A stretch of 5,139 nt of DNA. It comes from Syntrophobacterales bacterium. Lineage in GTDB: Bacteria; Desulfobacterota; Syntrophia; Syntrophales; UBA6807. A model generated the notes under the pieces. That model worked only from the letters and a program-made list of their open reading frames with translations, was not told the origin of the DNA and did no database searches. The first letter of the stretch is position 1; each line of letters begins with the position of its first letter. Positions 4,283 through 5,139 of this stretch are shown one piece after another. The stretch spans positions 1 to 5,139 of the forward strand of contig JAGGSD010000222.1 in NCBI GenBank assembly GCA_021159265.1. The letters are read 5' to 3'. A program made the position numbers and the translations under genes.

Positions 4283-5044
4283 TTAAAACACGCTTTTTCT
4301 CTTTTTGGGCGGTATAAACGAATGGAGCTTATCTTCCAGCACCCTTGGATTGTCTCCCGACTGGATAGAAAGGACGCCGCTTATTATCAACTGCTTTTGC
4401 ATAAGTTCGCTGTTGCTTCGTGTCTTCAGTTTGCCTGCGGCCGGCAGAAAAACCAGATTTGCCAAGAGTACGCCATAAAAGGTGGTTACAAGAGCAACAG
4501 CCATGGCTGGTCCTATGGAGGACGGATCATCCATCTGCACCAGCATTTTTATCAATCCTATCAGGGTCCCAACCATACCCATGGCCGGCGCAAAATTCCC
4601 CATGGCTGTAAATATCTCAGCTCCCAGCCTGTGCCTCTCGGAAATGTACTCAAGTTCGGTATTCAGAATCCTGGAGAGGACGGCCGGCTCAACGCCATCT
4701 ATCATCGATGTCATCCCTTTGGCAAAAAAGGGATCTTTAATATCTCCCACTTTGTCCTCCAAGGCCAGTATCCCGTCACGCCGGGCGATCCTCGACATCT
4801 CAACCAATGTCTTTATGACCATTTCCGCATCCAGCTCTTTTTGAAAGAACACATTCTTTGCCACCTTCGTCACCCCGAAGATATCCGACATGGGATAATT
4901 GATAAGCACGGCGCCGAGAGTTCCGCCCATAACAATCATCGCGGAGGGGACATTTAAAAACCATCCCAATCCACCGCCCATACTCATGGCGCCGATCACA
5001 AGGCCAAATCCGACTATAATTCCCAAGATAGTTGATATATCCAT
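4283..5044 (-). CDS. motA: Flagellar motor stator protein MotA
   Basis: MotA is the stator A subunit, an inner-membrane protein whose cytoplasmic loop pushes on FliG. The product is 253 aa. Four membrane helices lie at about 4-22, 34-50, 147-169 and 178-200. The cytoplasmic loop contains RRDGILALE (88-96), with the Arg and Glu positions that interact with FliG in E. coli (Arg90, Glu98). Pro153 and Pro201 correspond to E. coli Pro173 and Pro222 at the channel. Helix 3 reads PAMGMVGTLIG and helix 4 contains VTTFYG, so Thr160 and Thr187/188 face a region where sodium-type PomA/MotP proteins also carry Thr. The start at 5044 is the only possible one, because the next Met is inside helix 1. No Shine-Dalgarno precedes it. 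A sigma-54 element at 5060-5075 predicts an almost leaderless transcript. Confidence 0.96.
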   Translation of the reverse strand: MDISTILGIIVGFGLVIGAMSMGGGLGWFLNVPSAMIVMGGTLGAVLINYPMSDIFGVTKVAKNVFFQKELDAEMVIKTLVEMSRIARRDGILALEDKVGDIKDPFFAKGMTSMIDGVEPAVLSRILNTELEYISERHRLGAEIFTAMGNFAPAMGMVGTLIGLIKMLVQMDDPSSIGPAMAVALVTTFYGVLLANLVFLPAAGKLKTRSNSELMQKQLIISGVLSIQSGDNPRVLEDKLHSFIPPKKRKSVF

Positions 5045-5059
5045 TTCAGGTTATGGGAA

Positions 5060-5075
5060 AGCAAGGAGTGTGCCA
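5060..5075 (-). promoter_or_regulatory. Sigma-54 (RpoN) promoter of motA
   Basis: The minus strand reads TGGCACACTCCTTGCT. Against the consensus TGGCACG-N4-TTGCW it matches every defined position but one (A for the G after CAC), with GG and GC exactly 10 nt apart. Placing the C of GC at -12 puts the transcription start at about 5049-5050, only 5-6 nt before the motA ATG. Such promoters need an activator ATPase. Its upstream binding site would lie at or beyond the window edge and was not seen. Confidence 0.75.
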
Positions 5076-5078
5076 TGA

Positions 5079-5099
5079 GGGGTCAGGGGTCAGAGGTCG
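5079..5099. repeat. GGGGTCA heptamer array
   Basis: Three 7-bp units, GGGGTCA, GGGGTCA, GAGGTCG, just upstream of the sigma-54 element of motA. Confidence 0.75.
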
Positions 5100-5102
5100 G
5101 GG

Positions 5103-5126
5103 GTGAGAAGGTGAGAAGGTGAGAAG
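5103..5126. repeat. GTGAGAAG octamer array
   Basis: Three perfect 8-bp units in tandem near the window edge. The segment 5098-5112 is the exact reverse complement of 149-163 at the other end of the window. Confidence 0.85.
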
Positions 5127-5139
5127 GCAGGAAGAGCAG

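Noticed and set aside
4322..4957. Long open frame of 211 codons on the plus strand opposite motA
   Set aside because: It lies wholly antisense to a clear MotA. Its translation is rich in His, Gln and Arg with no domain, and motA codon structure explains it.

Overview
The window carries one block of six flagellar motor genes, all on the minus strand. In transcription order they are motA (5044-4283), a MotB/OmpA paralogue (4118-3402), motB (3381-2674), fliL (2364-1873), fliM (1763-786) and fliN (612-184). Together they encode the stator (MotA with two MotB-type proteins), the stator-associated protein FliL, and two cytoplasmic C-ring switch proteins (FliM, FliN). A Gram-negative bacterium with a RpoN-type flagellar programme is suggested, because a near-consensus sigma-54 element sits just upstream of motA. 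The motA/OmpA-type/motB/fliL/fliM/fliN order and the style of the intergenic repeats recall Desulfobacterota (former Deltaproteobacteria). That assignment comes from memory and was not checked by a search. || Layout: 1-183 lies downstream of fliN. It has no convincing gene and holds heptamer repeats and a REP-like element. The gaps fliN/fliM (173 bp), fliM/fliL (109 bp), fliL/motB (309 bp) and motB-paralogue/motA (164 bp) are long for a flagellar operon. Each is filled with short 7- or 8-bp oligomers iterated in opposed arms. The only gap free of these repeats is the 20-bp junction between the two motB-type genes. The right edge, 5076-5126, upstream of the motA promoter, holds two more tandem arrays. 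|| Function: MotA and the second MotB have the features expected of an active ion-channel stator, and their sequences look closer to the sodium (PomAB/MotPS) type than to E. coli MotAB. The first MotB paralogue has a matching membrane helix and peptidoglycan-binding domain, but Ser replaces the ion-binding Asp. It may be an accessory or heteromeric partner. FliL would sit around the stator, and FliM and FliN form the torque-receiving, CheY-responsive switch. || Main points to follow up: (1) the Asp-less MotB next to an Asp-bearing MotB; (2) a sigma-54 promoter whose predicted start leaves motA with almost no leader and no Shine-Dalgarno; (3) the 7/8-mer inverted-arm repeats that abut stop and start codons, encode the tail of MotB, and lie between a ribosome-binding site and its start codon.
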